DNA of 64,000 nt from Catenulispora sp. GP43 (GTDB lineage Bacteria > Actinomycetota > Actinomycetes > Streptomycetales > Catenulisporaceae). The DNA is taken from assembly GCF_041260665.1 (NCBI RefSeq), contig NZ_JBGCCT010000008.1, positions 186,001-250,000 on the forward strand. The letters run 5' to 3'. Positions within the stretch are counted from its first letter, which is position 1, and each line of letters begins with the position of its first letter. This document shows, piece by piece, positions 17,411 to 26,554 of the stretch. The position numbers were made by a program, and so were the translations under genes. The notes under the pieces are model-generated. The model searched no databases, was not told the origin of the DNA, and saw only the letters and a program-made list of their open reading frames with translations.

Positions 17411-18343
17411 ATGAACACGCAGACGAACCCCAGCACCTGGCTCATCACCGGCTCCTCCCGCGGCTTCGGCCGCGCCCTGGCCGCCGCCGCCCTCCGGGCC
17501 GGCGACCGCGTCGTGGCCACCGCCCGCAAGCCCGAACAGCTCGCCGACCTGGCGGCCGAGTACGGCGACCGGATCCTGGCGGTGGCGCTCGACGTCACCG
17601 ACCCGGCCGCCGCCGAGGCCGCGCTGGCCGCCGGCGTCGAGCGGTTCGGACGGATCGACGTCGTCGTCAACAACGCCGGATACGCCGACCTCTCGCCGGT
17701 CCAGACCACCGCCGAAGCCGACTTCCGGCGCCAGTTCGACACCAACTTCTGGGGCGTCTACAACGTCTCGAAGGCCGCGCTCCCGCTGCTGAAGAAGCAG
17801 GGCGCGGGCCTGGTGATCCAGTTCTCCTCGGTCGGCGGCCGGGTCGGCGGCACCCCCGGGCTCGGCTCGTACCAGGCGGCCAAGTTCGCCGTCGACGGCC
17901 TCACCCGGGTCCTGGCCGCCGAGACCGCGCCGTTCGGCATCCGCTACCTGACGGTCGAGCCCGGCGGGTTCGCGACCGACTGGGCCGGATCCTCGATGGG
18001 CGGCGCCGAGATCCCCGAGGAGTACCTCGACACCGTCGGGAAGATGTCGGACCGGCTGCGCGGCGGCACCACGCAGGTCGGCGACCCGGAGCGCGCCGCC
18101 GAGATCCTCGTGCGCATCGTGCACGCCGGCACCGTGCCCACCCACCTCGTGCTGGGGGCCGGTGCGGTGCGGCTGGCCCTGGACTACTCCCGGGCCCAGA
18201 TCGCCGAGGCCGCAGCGTGGCAGGCGGTGTCGAGCTCGGCGGACGCCGGCGCCGAGTACCCGGTGGACCTGCCCGACCTGCCCGACCTGCCCGACCTGCC
18301 CGACTTGCCCGACTTGCCCGACCTGCTCGAGGCGAGGCAGTAG
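17411..18343 (+). CDS. SDR family oxidoreductase
   Basis: This 310-residue classical short-chain dehydrogenase has the cofactor motif TGSSRGFGRAL (about residues 14-24), NNAG at about 80, catalytic Ser in QFSSVGGR near 137, and YQAAK near 157-161 as the Tyr/Lys pair. It resembles SDRs annotated as 3-oxoacyl or retinol-type reductases; the substrate is unknown. The C-terminus carries seven near-identical Asp-Leu-Pro units from 9-bp repeats, not part of the SDR fold. It is likely co-transcribed with the next SDR and controlled by the divergent TetR. Confidence 0.9.
   Translation: MNTQTNPSTWLITGSSRGFGRALAAAALRAGDRVVATARKPEQLADLAAEYGDRILAVALDVTDPAAAEAALAAGVERFGRIDVVVNNAGYADLSPVQTTAEADFRRQFDTNFWGVYNVSKAALPLLKKQGAGLVIQFSSVGGRVGGTPGLGSYQAAKFAVDGLTRVLAAETAPFGIRYLTVEPGGFATDWAGSSMGGAEIPEEYLDTVGKMSDRLRGGTTQVGDPERAAEILVRIVHAGTVPTHLVLGAGAVRLALDYSRAQIAEAAAWQAVSSSADAGAEYPVDLPDLPDLPDLPDLPDLPDLLEARQ
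18266..18328 (+). repeat. Seven 9-bp repeats at the SDR 3' end
   Basis: Seven units of GACCTGCCC (two are GACTTGCCC, the last GACCTGCTC) run in frame, encoding Asp-Leu-Pro repeats, and end 15 bp before the stop. Confidence 0.95.
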
Positions 18344-18398
18344 CGGCGATCTACGAACAGAACCGATGGAGAAGATCGGCAGGATCGAGGAGAAGGAC

Positions 18399-19145
18399 AT
18401 GCAACAGCAGTTCACCGACAAGGTCGCCCTCGTCACCGGCGCGGGCTCGGGCATGGGGCGCGCCACCGCGATCCTGCTCGCCGAACGGGGCGCCGCCGTC
18501 ACCGTCGTGGGGCGCCGCGAGACCAAGCTCGACGAGGTCGTCGCCGAGATCACCGCCGCCGGCGGCCGGGCCCTGGCTGTCCCCGGCGACGTCAGCCGCC
18601 CCGAGGACGTCGAGCGCGCGGTGGCCCGCACTGTGGCGGAGTTCGGCGCACTGCACTACGCCGTGAACAACGCCGGGGTGTCCGGCCACTTCGTCCCCCT
18701 GCCCGAGATGACCGTCGAGCAGTGGCACCGTACCATCGACATCGACCTCAACAGCCTGTTCTACGGCCTCAAGTACGAGACCCCGGCGATCCTGGAGGCC
18801 GGCGGCGGCGCCGTCGTCAACATATCCAGCGTCTTCGCCGACCGCGGCGGACCCACTCCCGAGTACTCCAGCGCCAAGCACGGGATCCGCGGCCTGACCC
18901 GTTCGGCCGCGATCGAGTTCGGCCCGCGCGGCATCCGGGTCAACGAACTCCAGCCCGGTGTCATCGACACCGAGATGACGCAGGGGAACCCCGAGGGCGC
19001 CCAGAAAGTCGCGGACACCGGCATCCCGCTGCGGCGGACGGGTACCGGCCGCGAGATCGCCACCGCTGTCGCGTTCCTGCTCTCCGATGATGCTTCCTAC
19101 ATCAACGGCAGCCATCTGGCCGTCGACGGCGGGTTCCTGGCCTAA
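18399..19145 (+). CDS. SDR family oxidoreductase (glucose/3-oxoacyl reductase type)
   Basis: This 248-residue classical SDR has TGAGSGMGRAT at about 13-23, NNAG near 89, Ser in VVNISSVFAD near 140, and YSSAK at about 156-160. It ends with the conserved YINGSHLAVDGGFLA. The start is set at the ATG preceded by GAGGAGAAGG; an in-frame ATG 11 codons upstream is possible. It follows the first SDR by 55 bp and is likely in the same unit. The two reductases may act on the same pathway, but nothing in the sequence names the substrate. Confidence 0.9.
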   Translation: MQQQFTDKVALVTGAGSGMGRATAILLAERGAAVTVVGRRETKLDEVVAEITAAGGRALAVPGDVSRPEDVERAVARTVAEFGALHYAVNNAGVSGHFVPLPEMTVEQWHRTIDIDLNSLFYGLKYETPAILEAGGGAVVNISSVFADRGGPTPEYSSAKHGIRGLTRSAAIEFGPRGIRVNELQPGVIDTEMTQGNPEGAQKVADTGIPLRRTGTGREIATAVAFLLSDDASYINGSHLAVDGGFLA

Positions 19146-19266
19146 GTCGTCATTCCGACCCTCACCTCCGCGCGCTGTCAGGCCTACGGTCGTAGGATGC
19201 CTGCCGAATTCACCGGCGGGCATACCTGCGTAGGACACGGACAACCAGGAAGAAGGCTGACAGCGG

Positions 19267-20433
19267 ATGCCGGACTTCGGCGCGTACCAGTACGAGATCT
19301 ACTTCGACGGGCTCCGAGGGGTGGTGCCCCGCTTCCCGATGGCCTACGAGGGCTGGGAAGCCGGCGCACAAGCCGCGATGACCCCGTCGGTGTGGTCCTA
19401 CGTGGCCGGCGGCGCCGGGGACGAGCACACCCAGCGGGCCAACGTCGCCGCCTTCCTGCGCCACGCGCTGATCCCGCGGATGTTCGTCGGCGCCGCCCAG
19501 CGCGACCTGTCGGTCTCGATGTTCGGCCTGACCCTGCCCTCGCCGCTCATGATGGCGCCGGTCGGCGTGCTCGGCCTGTGCTGCCAGGACGGACACGGCG
19601 ACCTCGCGGCGGCGCGCGCCGCCGCGCAGACCGGCGTGCCGATGATCGCCTCGACGCTGTCCGTGGACCCGATGGAGCAGGTCGCCGCCGAGTTCGGACA
19701 GACCCCCGGCTTCTACCAGCTCTACACGCCCACCGACCGCGATCTGGCCGCGAGCCTGGTGAGCCGGGCCGAGGCCGCCGGGTTCAAGGGCATCGTGGTC
19801 ACCCTGGACACCTGGGTCACCGGCTGGCGGCCCCGGGACCTGTCCACCTCCAACTTCCCGCAGCTGCGCGGGCACTGCCTGGCCAACTACACCAGCGACC
19901 CGGTCTTCCGCGCCGCGCTGGCCAAGACGCCTGAGGAGGATCCGGGCGGGGCCGTGCTGCACTGGGCCGGGGTCTTCGGCAACCCCCTGACGTGGGACGA
20001 CCTGCCCTGGCTGCGTTCGCTCAGCTCGCTGCCGCTGATCGTCAAGGGCCTGTGCCACCCGGAGGACGTGCGCCGGGCGCGCGACGGGGGAGTGGACGGC
20101 ATCTACTGCTCCAACCACGGAGGCCGCCAGGCCAACGGCGGTCTGGCCGCCCTGGACGCGCTGCCTGAGGTGGTCGAGGCCGCCGACGGACTGCCGGTGA
20201 TCTTCGACTCCGGGGTGCGCAGCGGCGCGGACGTCGTCAAGGCCCTGGCCCTGGGCGCCAGCGCGGTCGCGGTCGGCCGCCCGTACCTGTACGGGCTGGC
20301 CCTCGGCGGCCTCGACGGCCTGGTGCACGTCCTGCGTGCCCTGCTGGCCGAGACGGACCTGCTGATGGCCGTCGACGGCTACCCGAGCCTGGCCGATCTC
20401 ACGCCCGATGCGCTGCGCGGCGTCGCCGGGTAG
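19267..20433 (+). CDS. Lactate 2-monooxygenase-like FMN enzyme
   Basis: This 388-residue member of the FMN-dependent alpha-hydroxy-acid oxidase family oxidises 2-hydroxy acids such as lactate. The flavin and substrate residues are in place: Tyr45 in SYVAGGAGDE, MMAPVG at 95-100, FYQLYTP at 149-155, Lys260 in LIVKG, and the catalytic His284 with Arg287 in SNHGGRQ. The phosphate site is DSGVRSG...VGRPY. The length and the long loop around 190-235 match lactate 2-monooxygenase (oxidative decarboxylation to acetate) better than short lactate oxidases. The ATG follows GAAGAAGG. The stop lies within an 8-bp duplication. Confidence 0.87.
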   Translation: MPDFGAYQYEIYFDGLRGVVPRFPMAYEGWEAGAQAAMTPSVWSYVAGGAGDEHTQRANVAAFLRHALIPRMFVGAAQRDLSVSMFGLTLPSPLMMAPVGVLGLCCQDGHGDLAAARAAAQTGVPMIASTLSVDPMEQVAAEFGQTPGFYQLYTPTDRDLAASLVSRAEAAGFKGIVVTLDTWVTGWRPRDLSTSNFPQLRGHCLANYTSDPVFRAALAKTPEEDPGGAVLHWAGVFGNPLTWDDLPWLRSLSSLPLIVKGLCHPEDVRRARDGGVDGIYCSNHGGRQANGGLAALDALPEVVEAADGLPVIFDSGVRSGADVVKALALGASAVAVGRPYLYGLALGGLDGLVHVLRALLAETDLLMAVDGYPSLADLTPDALRGVAG

Positions 20434-20444
20434 CCGGGTAGCCG
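20425..20444 (+). repeat. 8-bp duplication across a stop codon
   Basis: GCCGGGTA at 20425 and 20433, then GCCG, spans the TAG stop (20431-20433) of the flavoenzyme gene, so the stop is repeated in a shifted frame. Confidence 0.85.
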
Positions 20445-20453
20445 ATCCTCTGC

Positions 20454-21119
20454 TCAGCCGCGCGGATCCACCAGTCCGACGTCATAGGCGATGATCACCG
20501 CCTGCACCCGGTCGCGGGCGCCGATCTTCGCCATGGCGCGGCTGACATGCGTCTTCACCGTGGACTCCGAGAGGTGCAGGCGCTGCGCGATCTCGGTGTT
20601 GGTCAGCCCGGCCGCCACCACGCGCAGCACCTCCAGCTCCCGCTCGGTCAGCGCGCTCAGCCGCGGATCCTCGGCCGCGCGCCGTTCGCCGCCGGGCATC
20701 GCCTTGGCGAACGCGTGCAGCAGCCGCCGGGTCAGCGCCGGGGCGACCACCGCGTCGCCCACGGCCACCGCCCGGATCCCGGCCAGCAGCTCGTCCGGGC
20801 GGGCGTCCTTCAGCAGGAACCCGCTGGCCCCGGCCTGCAACGCGGCGTACACGTACTCGTCGAGGTCGAACGTGGTCAGCACCAGGACCCGCGAGCGGCC
20901 GCCGGAGGCCGTGATCCGCCGGGTCGCCTCGATCCCGTCCATCCCCGGCATGCGGATGTCCATCAGCACCACGTCCGGGGTCAGCTCCGCGGTCCGGCGC
21001 ACCGCCTCGATCCCGTTCTCGGCCTCGCCGGCCACGCTCACGCCGGGCTCGGTCTCCAGCACCATGCGGAAACCCATCCGCTGCAAGGGCTGATCGTCGA
21101 CGATCAGGACACTGGTCAT
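20454..21119 (-). CDS. NarL-family response regulator
   Basis: This 221-residue response regulator has a receiver domain with acidic pocket VDD (residues 7-9), phospho-acceptor Asp54 in LMDIRMPG, Thr near 81 and Lys near 103 in LLKDA. A LuxR helix-turn-helix follows (LSALTERELEVLRVVAAGLT...LHLSESTVKTHVSRAMAKIG, about 155-210). It starts 8 bp after the histidine kinase gene, forming a kinase-regulator operon. The operon is divergent from the MMPL exporter, which is a plausible target. Confidence 0.95.
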   Translation of the reverse strand: MTSVLIVDDQPLQRMGFRMVLETEPGVSVAGEAENGIEAVRRTAELTPDVVLMDIRMPGMDGIEATRRITASGGRSRVLVLTTFDLDEYVYAALQAGASGFLLKDARPDELLAGIRAVAVGDAVVAPALTRRLLHAFAKAMPGGERRAAEDPRLSALTERELEVLRVVAAGLTNTEIAQRLHLSESTVKTHVSRAMAKIGARDRVQAVIIAYDVGLVDPRG

Positions 21120-21127
21120 CGCCCCGG

Positions 21128-22630
21128 TCACGCCTGCCCGGCCGGAACCAGCGGGAACTGGGCGGCGACCGTCCAGCCCCCGGCCTCGTTCGGCCCGGCC
21201 TCGGCCCGGCCGCCGGCCAGCGCCGCCCGCTCGCGCACCCCGGCCAGGCCCTGCCCGCCGGCCCGCGCCGAGGCGGGCACACTCCGGGCCGCCCCCGCCG
21301 GGCCGCTGTCGGCCACGCTCATCCGCAACGACTCCGCATCCGCCTCGATCACCACGTCGACGCTGGTGTCGGGCCCGGCGTGCTTGAGACTGTTGGTCAG
21401 TGACTCCTGCACGATCCGGTAGATCGCCGACTGCAGGCTGCGCGGCAGCGCCGCGGTCTCGCCGCTGGCCCGGCACGACACCCGCGGCCCTGCCGAGCGC
21501 GTGCGCTCCAGCAGGTCCGAGATGTCGGCGACACCGGGCTGCGGAGCGAACGCTTCCGGGCCGAGGCCGCCGAAGCCGCCCGCACCGCCGAAGCCGCCCG
21601 CACCGCCGAGGCTGCCCACGCCCCCGATGCCGCCCAAGCCGCCCAAGCTCCCCGCGCCCCCGATGCCCTCGATGTCCCCGGGCCCGTCACGGCTCTCCTC
21701 GACCCGGTCCTCGCGCAGCGCGCCCAGCGTGCGCCGCAGATCGGCCAGCGACTGCCGGCTGGTCTCGGCGATCAGCTCGAACACCTCCCGGCCCCGATCC
21801 GGATGCGCCTGGACCTGGCGCGCGCCGCCGTCGGACAGCCCGATGATCACCGCCAGGCTGTGCCCGACGATGTCGTGCGTCTCCCGGGAGAACCGGGCCC
21901 GCTCGGCCAGCACCGCCAGCCGGGCCCGCTGCTCGCGCTCCTGCTCGGCGTGGTCCGCGCGCTCGGCCAGCGCCGCCAGCTGGGCCTGCCGCTCGCGGGC
22001 CATCAGACCCAGCGCCGCGCTGGCCACGATCCCGGTGGCCAGGAAGAACAGCGAGACCAGGATCGGGCCCTGCACCGGCGCCATCCGGTACACCAGCACG
22101 ACCAGGCTCGGCACGATCGCGGCCAGCGCCACCCGCAGCGTGGTCATCGAGCGGTATCCGGCCACCGTGTACAGGCAGACCATCCAGCTGATGTCGCTGG
22201 CCGAGCTCAGGGCAGCGGCCCACTCCACGGTGCAGGACACGAGCACCACCGAGTACACGGCCACCGGCGCCGCACGCCGCCAGATCAGCGTCGCGGACGA
22301 CACCACGGAGGTGACCGCCAGCAGCGGGGAGGCGTGCAGCAGTTCCGAGCCCTGGCCGGCCTGCGCGGGCAGCAGCGTGAGCAGGAAGACTGACAGGGCC
22401 AGGACCACGTCCTGCCGGTAGGGATGCCCGCGGAACGCCGCCTGGACCCGGCGTGCCGCCCTCGGCCATTCGAAGCCGGGCGTGACGGGTCTGGGTGCTG
22501 CCGAGGGGTCCGGCGCCGGATCGGCCGCTGGGGCCGCCGCCGTCGTAGCAGCTGTCGCGGTCGTCGCGCCCGCGGCCGTCGCAGATCCCGCAGTCGTAGC
22601 GCTGCCGTGCCTCACCAGGAGGTCCACCAT
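21128..22630 (-). CDS. Sensor histidine kinase (HisKA_3/NarL type) with Gly-rich insert
   Basis: This is a 500-residue membrane kinase. A variable Ala/Thr/Pro-rich cytoplasmic N-terminus (1-60) precedes about five membrane helices (70-205), a coiled-coil (210-245), and the phospho-acceptor His252 in RETHDIVGHSLA. The ATPase domain holds the N-box ESLTNSLKHAG near 420 and a G-box (GGQGLAGVRERAALAGG). Between dimerisation and ATPase domains lies an odd 40-residue Gly-rich segment (about 320-358) with GGAGGFGG units from DNA repeats. The ATG follows GACGGAG. It signals to the response regulator 8 bp downstream; the stimulus is unknown. Confidence 0.93.
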   Translation of the reverse strand: MVDLLVRHGSATTAGSATAAGATTATAATTAAAPAADPAPDPSAAPRPVTPGFEWPRAARRVQAAFRGHPYRQDVVLALSVFLLTLLPAQAGQGSELLHASPLLAVTSVVSSATLIWRRAAPVAVYSVVLVSCTVEWAAALSSASDISWMVCLYTVAGYRSMTTLRVALAAIVPSLVVLVYRMAPVQGPILVSLFFLATGIVASAALGLMARERQAQLAALAERADHAEQEREQRARLAVLAERARFSRETHDIVGHSLAVIIGLSDGGARQVQAHPDRGREVFELIAETSRQSLADLRRTLGALREDRVEESRDGPGDIEGIGGAGSLGGLGGIGGVGSLGGAGGFGGAGGFGGLGPEAFAPQPGVADISDLLERTRSAGPRVSCRASGETAALPRSLQSAIYRIVQESLTNSLKHAGPDTSVDVVIEADAESLRMSVADSGPAGAARSVPASARAGGQGLAGVRERAALAGGRAEAGPNEAGGWTVAAQFPLVPAGQA

Positions 22631-22891
22631 GGTTCTCCGTCACCTCCGGATGGCCGATGAGCTGGCCCGAAGCACGACGATAGTCGAAGGCGCGAGTACC
22701 CGTCGTCCGCCTTGAGGATGGGCCGGGCCCGGTACCGCGGTGCCACACGTCCGGGCGAATCCGGCACCCGGGGACGGCGATCGGCCGTTCGCTCGTCCCT
22801 AGGCTCGAATCCCGGGCCCGGCCGCAGCGTCGGCTCCGAGCGGCTATATGGAGCCGCGTCCCGGCGCCTGGCGTGGAGAGGAACAAGGACG

Positions 22892-25102
22892 ATGAAGCAA
22901 GCTGTGCTGGAGGGCGGCGGCACCGCCGAGCGGGGCTTCTTCCCCGCTCTGGGCCGCTGGGTCGCGCACCACCCGTGGCGGGTCATCGCGGCGTGGGTGG
23001 TGGCCGCGGTGGCGGTCGTCGGCTTCGCGCCGAAACTGGCCACCACCACCGACGAGGCCAGCTTCCTGCCCAGCCACTACGAGTCGGTCCAGGCGCTGAA
23101 CCTGCAGGAATCGGCGTTCCCGCAGGCCGCCGCCCCGGCCGCGATGATCGTGCTGGAGCGCGCCGACGGCGCCCCGCTCACCGCCGCGGACTCGGCTGCG
23201 GTGAGCGCGCTGTCCGCCAAGCTCCAGGCCGCGCACATCCCGGACGTCACCGCGCTCCAGGTCGGCCAGCCCGCGCCGAACAAGACGCTGCAGACCATCG
23301 GCGTGCAGATGCCCACCGACAACGACCCGCAGCTCAAGGCGCAGACCGACGCCGTGAAGGCGCTGCGCACGCAGGTGCAGTCCGACCTTTCCGGCACCGG
23401 CCTGAAGGGCGGCATCACCGGCACCGCCGCGCAGACCCTGGACTCCCAGTCCTCCGGCAACAAGGCCGAGGCGCTGATCGGCGTGGCGACCATCGGCCTG
23501 ATCCTGGTCCTGCTGCTGATCATCTTCCGCAGCCCGGTGGTCGCGCTGCTGCCGATCATCACCATCGGCGTGGTCTCGCAGATCGCCGACGGCCTGATCG
23601 CCTGGGCCAGCAAGGCCTTCGACCTGAAGACCGACAGCTCGGTCACCTCGATGCTGATCGTGGTGCTGTTCGGCGTCGGCACCGACTACATCCTGTTCTT
23701 CATGTTCCGCTACCGGGAACGCCTGCGTGCCGGGGACACTCCGAAGGAAGCCGTGGCCGGCGCCGTCACCCGGGCCGGCGAGGCGATCGTCTCGGCGGGC
23801 GGCGCGGTGATCGTCTCCTTCATGGCCCTCACCCTGTCCACCCTCGGCCTGTTCCGCTCCCTGGGCCCGGCCCTGGCCATCGCCGTCGCGGTCACCCTGG
23901 TCGCCGGGCTGACCCTGATCCCGTCGGTGGTCTCACTGCTGGGCACCCGCGTGTTCTGGCCGTCCAAGGCCTGGCGCGTCGAGCCGCGCGGCGCGCGCTT
24001 CGCGGCGATCGGCCGCGGCATGGGACGCCACCCCGCCCGCTTCGCCGCGGTCTCCGGCGTCCTCATGGCCGCCCTGGCGATCGCCGCCTTCAGCTTCCGC
24101 CCGACCTTCGACCTGTCCAGCGGCTCCACCGCCAAGAGCTCGGAGTCCACGGTCTGGCAGAAGAACCTGCAGGATGCCTCCTCGGCCGGCGCCACCATGC
24201 CCAGCCAGGTGATGCTGCGGTCCACCAGCGGAGCGAAGCTCACCGAGGACGAGTTGGCCTCCTACGGCGGGACCCTGGCCAAGATCCCGGGCGTGGCCCA
24301 GGTGTCCACGCCGTACCCGAACGGCACCGGCACCGTGGCGCTGTACTCGGTGACCCTGGACCACGACCCGTCCTCCTCGGCCGCGATCGCCACGGTCAAG
24401 GGCCCCCTGCGCACCACCGCGCACCAGGCCGCCCCGGCCGGCACCACGGCCCTGGTCGGCGGCACCACAGCGGTCTTCGTGGACATCAACAAGGCGGTGA
24501 ACCACGACTACGCGGTGGTCTTCCCGGTTGCCGCGATCATCATCACCCTGATTCTCGGCCTGGTCCTGCGCGCGGTGGTGGCGCCGCTGTACCTGATGGC
24601 CTCGGTGGGCCTGGGCTTCGGCGCCACCCTCGGCGCCACGGTGCTGCTGTTCCAGAACTCCGGCGGCAACAACGGCCTGATCTTCATGCTCCCGGTGATC
24701 ATGTACATGTTCGTGGTGGCCCTCGGCACGGACTACAACATCCTGATGATCACCCGCCTGCGCGAAGAAGCCCGCGCCGGCCGCGACCCCCGGGCGGCGG
24801 CCGCCGAAGCGGTGCGCCACGCCGGCCCGACCATCGGCGCGGCCGGCCTGATCCTGGCCGGCTCGTTCGCCTCGCTGATGCTGGCCGGCCAGTCGACCCT
24901 GACCCAGATGGGCTTCGCGATCTCGGCGGGCATCGCGATCGCCGCGTTCGTGATGTCGATGTTCTTCACCCCGGCCATCACCGCCCTGGTCGGCCACGCC
25001 GCCTGGTGGCCCGGCCGCGCCGACGCGGCCCGCACCCCGGCGACGCGCGGCGAAGCCGGGGAGCCGGAGTACGGAGCGGCGGGGGCTTCGTCGCGGCGGT
25101 AG
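22892..25102 (+). CDS. MMPL-family (RND-like) exporter
   Basis: This 736-residue membrane protein is of the MmpL/actinorhodin-transporter type. One helix near residue 30 precedes an extracytoplasmic loop (50-190), then five helices (190-370). A second loop (410-540) and second helix bundle (545-715) repeat the layout. The conserved motif FGVGTDYILFFMFRYRE (about 260) and its repeat ALGTDYNILMITRLREE (about 612) carry the GTDY proton-relay motif in each half. Such pumps export lipids or antibiotics. It is divergent from the two-component operon across 261 bp, so stress- or drug-responsive control is likely. The ATG follows GAGAGGAACAAGG. Confidence 0.94.
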   Translation: MKQAVLEGGGTAERGFFPALGRWVAHHPWRVIAAWVVAAVAVVGFAPKLATTTDEASFLPSHYESVQALNLQESAFPQAAAPAAMIVLERADGAPLTAADSAAVSALSAKLQAAHIPDVTALQVGQPAPNKTLQTIGVQMPTDNDPQLKAQTDAVKALRTQVQSDLSGTGLKGGITGTAAQTLDSQSSGNKAEALIGVATIGLILVLLLIIFRSPVVALLPIITIGVVSQIADGLIAWASKAFDLKTDSSVTSMLIVVLFGVGTDYILFFMFRYRERLRAGDTPKEAVAGAVTRAGEAIVSAGGAVIVSFMALTLSTLGLFRSLGPALAIAVAVTLVAGLTLIPSVVSLLGTRVFWPSKAWRVEPRGARFAAIGRGMGRHPARFAAVSGVLMAALAIAAFSFRPTFDLSSGSTAKSSESTVWQKNLQDASSAGATMPSQVMLRSTSGAKLTEDELASYGGTLAKIPGVAQVSTPYPNGTGTVALYSVTLDHDPSSSAAIATVKGPLRTTAHQAAPAGTTALVGGTTAVFVDINKAVNHDYAVVFPVAAIIITLILGLVLRAVVAPLYLMASVGLGFGATLGATVLLFQNSGGNNGLIFMLPVIMYMFVVALGTDYNILMITRLREEARAGRDPRAAAAEAVRHAGPTIGAAGLILAGSFASLMLAGQSTLTQMGFAISAGIAIAAFVMSMFFTPAITALVGHAAWWPGRADAARTPATRGEAGEPEYGAAGASSRR

Positions 25103-25215
25103 AACTCGCCGCCCTCGCAAGCGAATCGCCGTCTGCGCGCCATCTTCGAACACTGCTACTATCGAGCATAGGTTGACGGCACACACCCCCCGAGTGCTGG
25201 ATCAGCCGATGTGGA

Positions 25216-25250
25216 GAGTCCCGTGGCGGCTGTGTACCGCCACGGGACTC
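25216..25250. terminator. Hairpin terminator between MMPL and LacI genes
   Basis: A perfect 14-bp stem (GAGTCCCGTGGCGG / CCGCCACGGGACTC) with a 7-base loop lies in the 317-bp gap 25103-25419 between the convergent MMPL and LacI genes. Apart from this and the 9-bp repeats at 25395-25430, I see nothing functional in the gap. Confidence 0.8.
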
Positions 25251-25394
25251 GTTCCTTCCGGCCCGCCGAAAACTGTCGCCGGTAGTAGACGCGACGACGG
25301 TCGCAGAGCCCTGGCTTTGTTCTGGGTGCCGGCATTCGGGCTGTTCGGGACCGTCCACCGTTTCTCCTGAGCCGGCGCCCCGGCTGCCCGGCTC

Positions 25395-25430
25395 ACGCCG
25401 ACTGCGCCGACTACCCCGACTACCCCGACT
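25395..25430 (-). repeat. Four 9-bp repeats straddling the LacI stop
   Basis: On the minus strand the unit AGTCGGGGT occurs twice, followed by AGTCGGCGC and AGTCGGCGT. The LacI stop TAG (25420-25422) falls inside the first junction and is repeated in frame one unit later. Confidence 0.88.
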
Positions 25431-26436
25431 CCCGCCGCACCACCGCCGGATCGAACAGGATCCGCTGCGCCCCGCGCGGCACCGTCCCGTCCAGCCGGCC
25501 CAGCAGCAGCCGCCCGATCGCCTCGCCCTGCTCCCGCGGGCGGATCGACACCGTGGTCAGCGGCGGCGTGGTCAGCGCGGCGATCTCGATGTCGTCGAAG
25601 CCCATCACGGCCACGTCCCGCGGCACCCGCGCCCCGTGCGCCTTCGCGCCGTCCAGCGCGCCGAGGGCGACCACGTCGTTCGTGCACAGCACCGCGTCCG
25701 GCGCCTGCGGCAGCGCCAGCAGCCGCCGCATCGCCCGGGCGCCGCCGTCGCGGCTGATCTGCTCACGCACCACCAGCGACGGCGTGAACGCCATGCCCGC
25801 CTCGCGCAGCGCGCGCCGGTAGCCCTGGACCCGGTTGGCGGGGGCGCCGACGCGCTCGGCGCCGGTGATGAAGGCGATGCGGGTGTAGCCGCGCCCGAGG
25901 AGGTACTCGGCGGCCATCGCGCCGCCGGCCACGTCGTCGGAGCTGACCACGTCGATGCCGGGGCGTGCGGTGCGCCCGCCCAGCAGGACCACCGGGATGC
26001 CGGCCTCGGCCGCGGCGGCGACCCGGCGGTGGTCGGTCTGGTAGCCGGCGAAGGCCAGGCCGTCGACGCGGCGGGTGATCATCTGCTGGACCGCCGCGTC
26101 CTCGGCCGCCGGGTCGGCGTCGGTGCTGGTGACCAGGACCTGCGAGCCCGCCGGGCCCAGGACGTCCTGCAGCCCGCGCGCGATCTGCGGGTAGAACGGG
26201 TTCGTGATGTCCGGGATCACCAGCGCCACGGTGTCGGTGCGCTGCAGGCGCAGGCCGCGGGCCAGCCGGTTGGGCTCGTAGCCGAGCTCTGCGATCACCG
26301 TCCGGACCTTCGCCGTGGTCGCCGCCGACACCGGCCGCTGACCGGACAGCACGTGCGAGACCGTCGTGATGCTGACCCCCGCCCGGGCGGCGACGTCGGT
26401 GATGCCGACGTGCCGCCGGCGGCCCTGCTGCGCCAC
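25420..26436 (-). CDS. LacI-family repressor of the sugar-acid locus
   Basis: This 338-residue LacI regulator has the HTH and hinge helix GITDVAARAGVSITTVSHVL through NRLARGLRLQRT (residues 11-65). A periplasmic-binding-protein-like effector domain follows, with IPDITNPFYPQIARGLQD at about 75-92, and the C-terminal motif VAVMGFDDIEIAALTTPPLTTV near 275-295. The GTG start lies 118 bp from the divergent dehydratase gene. A palindromic LacI operator with CG centre lies in that gap. It should repress the dehydratase-SDR operon until its sugar-acid inducer appears. Confidence 0.94.
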   Translation of the reverse strand: MAQQGRRRHVGITDVAARAGVSITTVSHVLSGQRPVSAATTAKVRTVIAELGYEPNRLARGLRLQRTDTVALVIPDITNPFYPQIARGLQDVLGPAGSQVLVTSTDADPAAEDAAVQQMITRRVDGLAFAGYQTDHRRVAAAAEAGIPVVLLGGRTARPGIDVVSSDDVAGGAMAAEYLLGRGYTRIAFITGAERVGAPANRVQGYRRALREAGMAFTPSLVVREQISRDGGARAMRRLLALPQAPDAVLCTNDVVALGALDGAKAHGARVPRDVAVMGFDDIEIAALTTPPLTTVSIRPREQGEAIGRLLLGRLDGTVPRGAQRILFDPAVVRRESG

Positions 26437-26512
26437 TGGGCTCTCCGCTCTCTTCCTCGTCTATTCCTCGTTGACACCTTCGCAGACCTCGTGCGACGCT
26501 ACCGGCGCCACG

Positions 26513-26530
26513 ATACAAAACGTTTTGCAT
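26513..26530. promoter_or_regulatory. LacI-type operator
   Basis: ATACAAAACGTTTTGCAT contains the perfect 12-bp palindrome CAAAACGTTTTG (26516-26527) with the central CG usual for LacI-family operators. A TTGACA (26471-26476) upstream is a good -35, so binding would block the promoter of the dehydratase gene or its early elongation. Confidence 0.85.
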
Positions 26531-26554
26531 CGCTTCAAGCCCGGGGAGAGGCCA

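Noticed and set aside
25173-25370. A 65-codon ORF across the MMPL/LacI gap.
   Set aside because: It spans the perfect terminator hairpin, lacks a ribosome site, and has no recognisable sequence.
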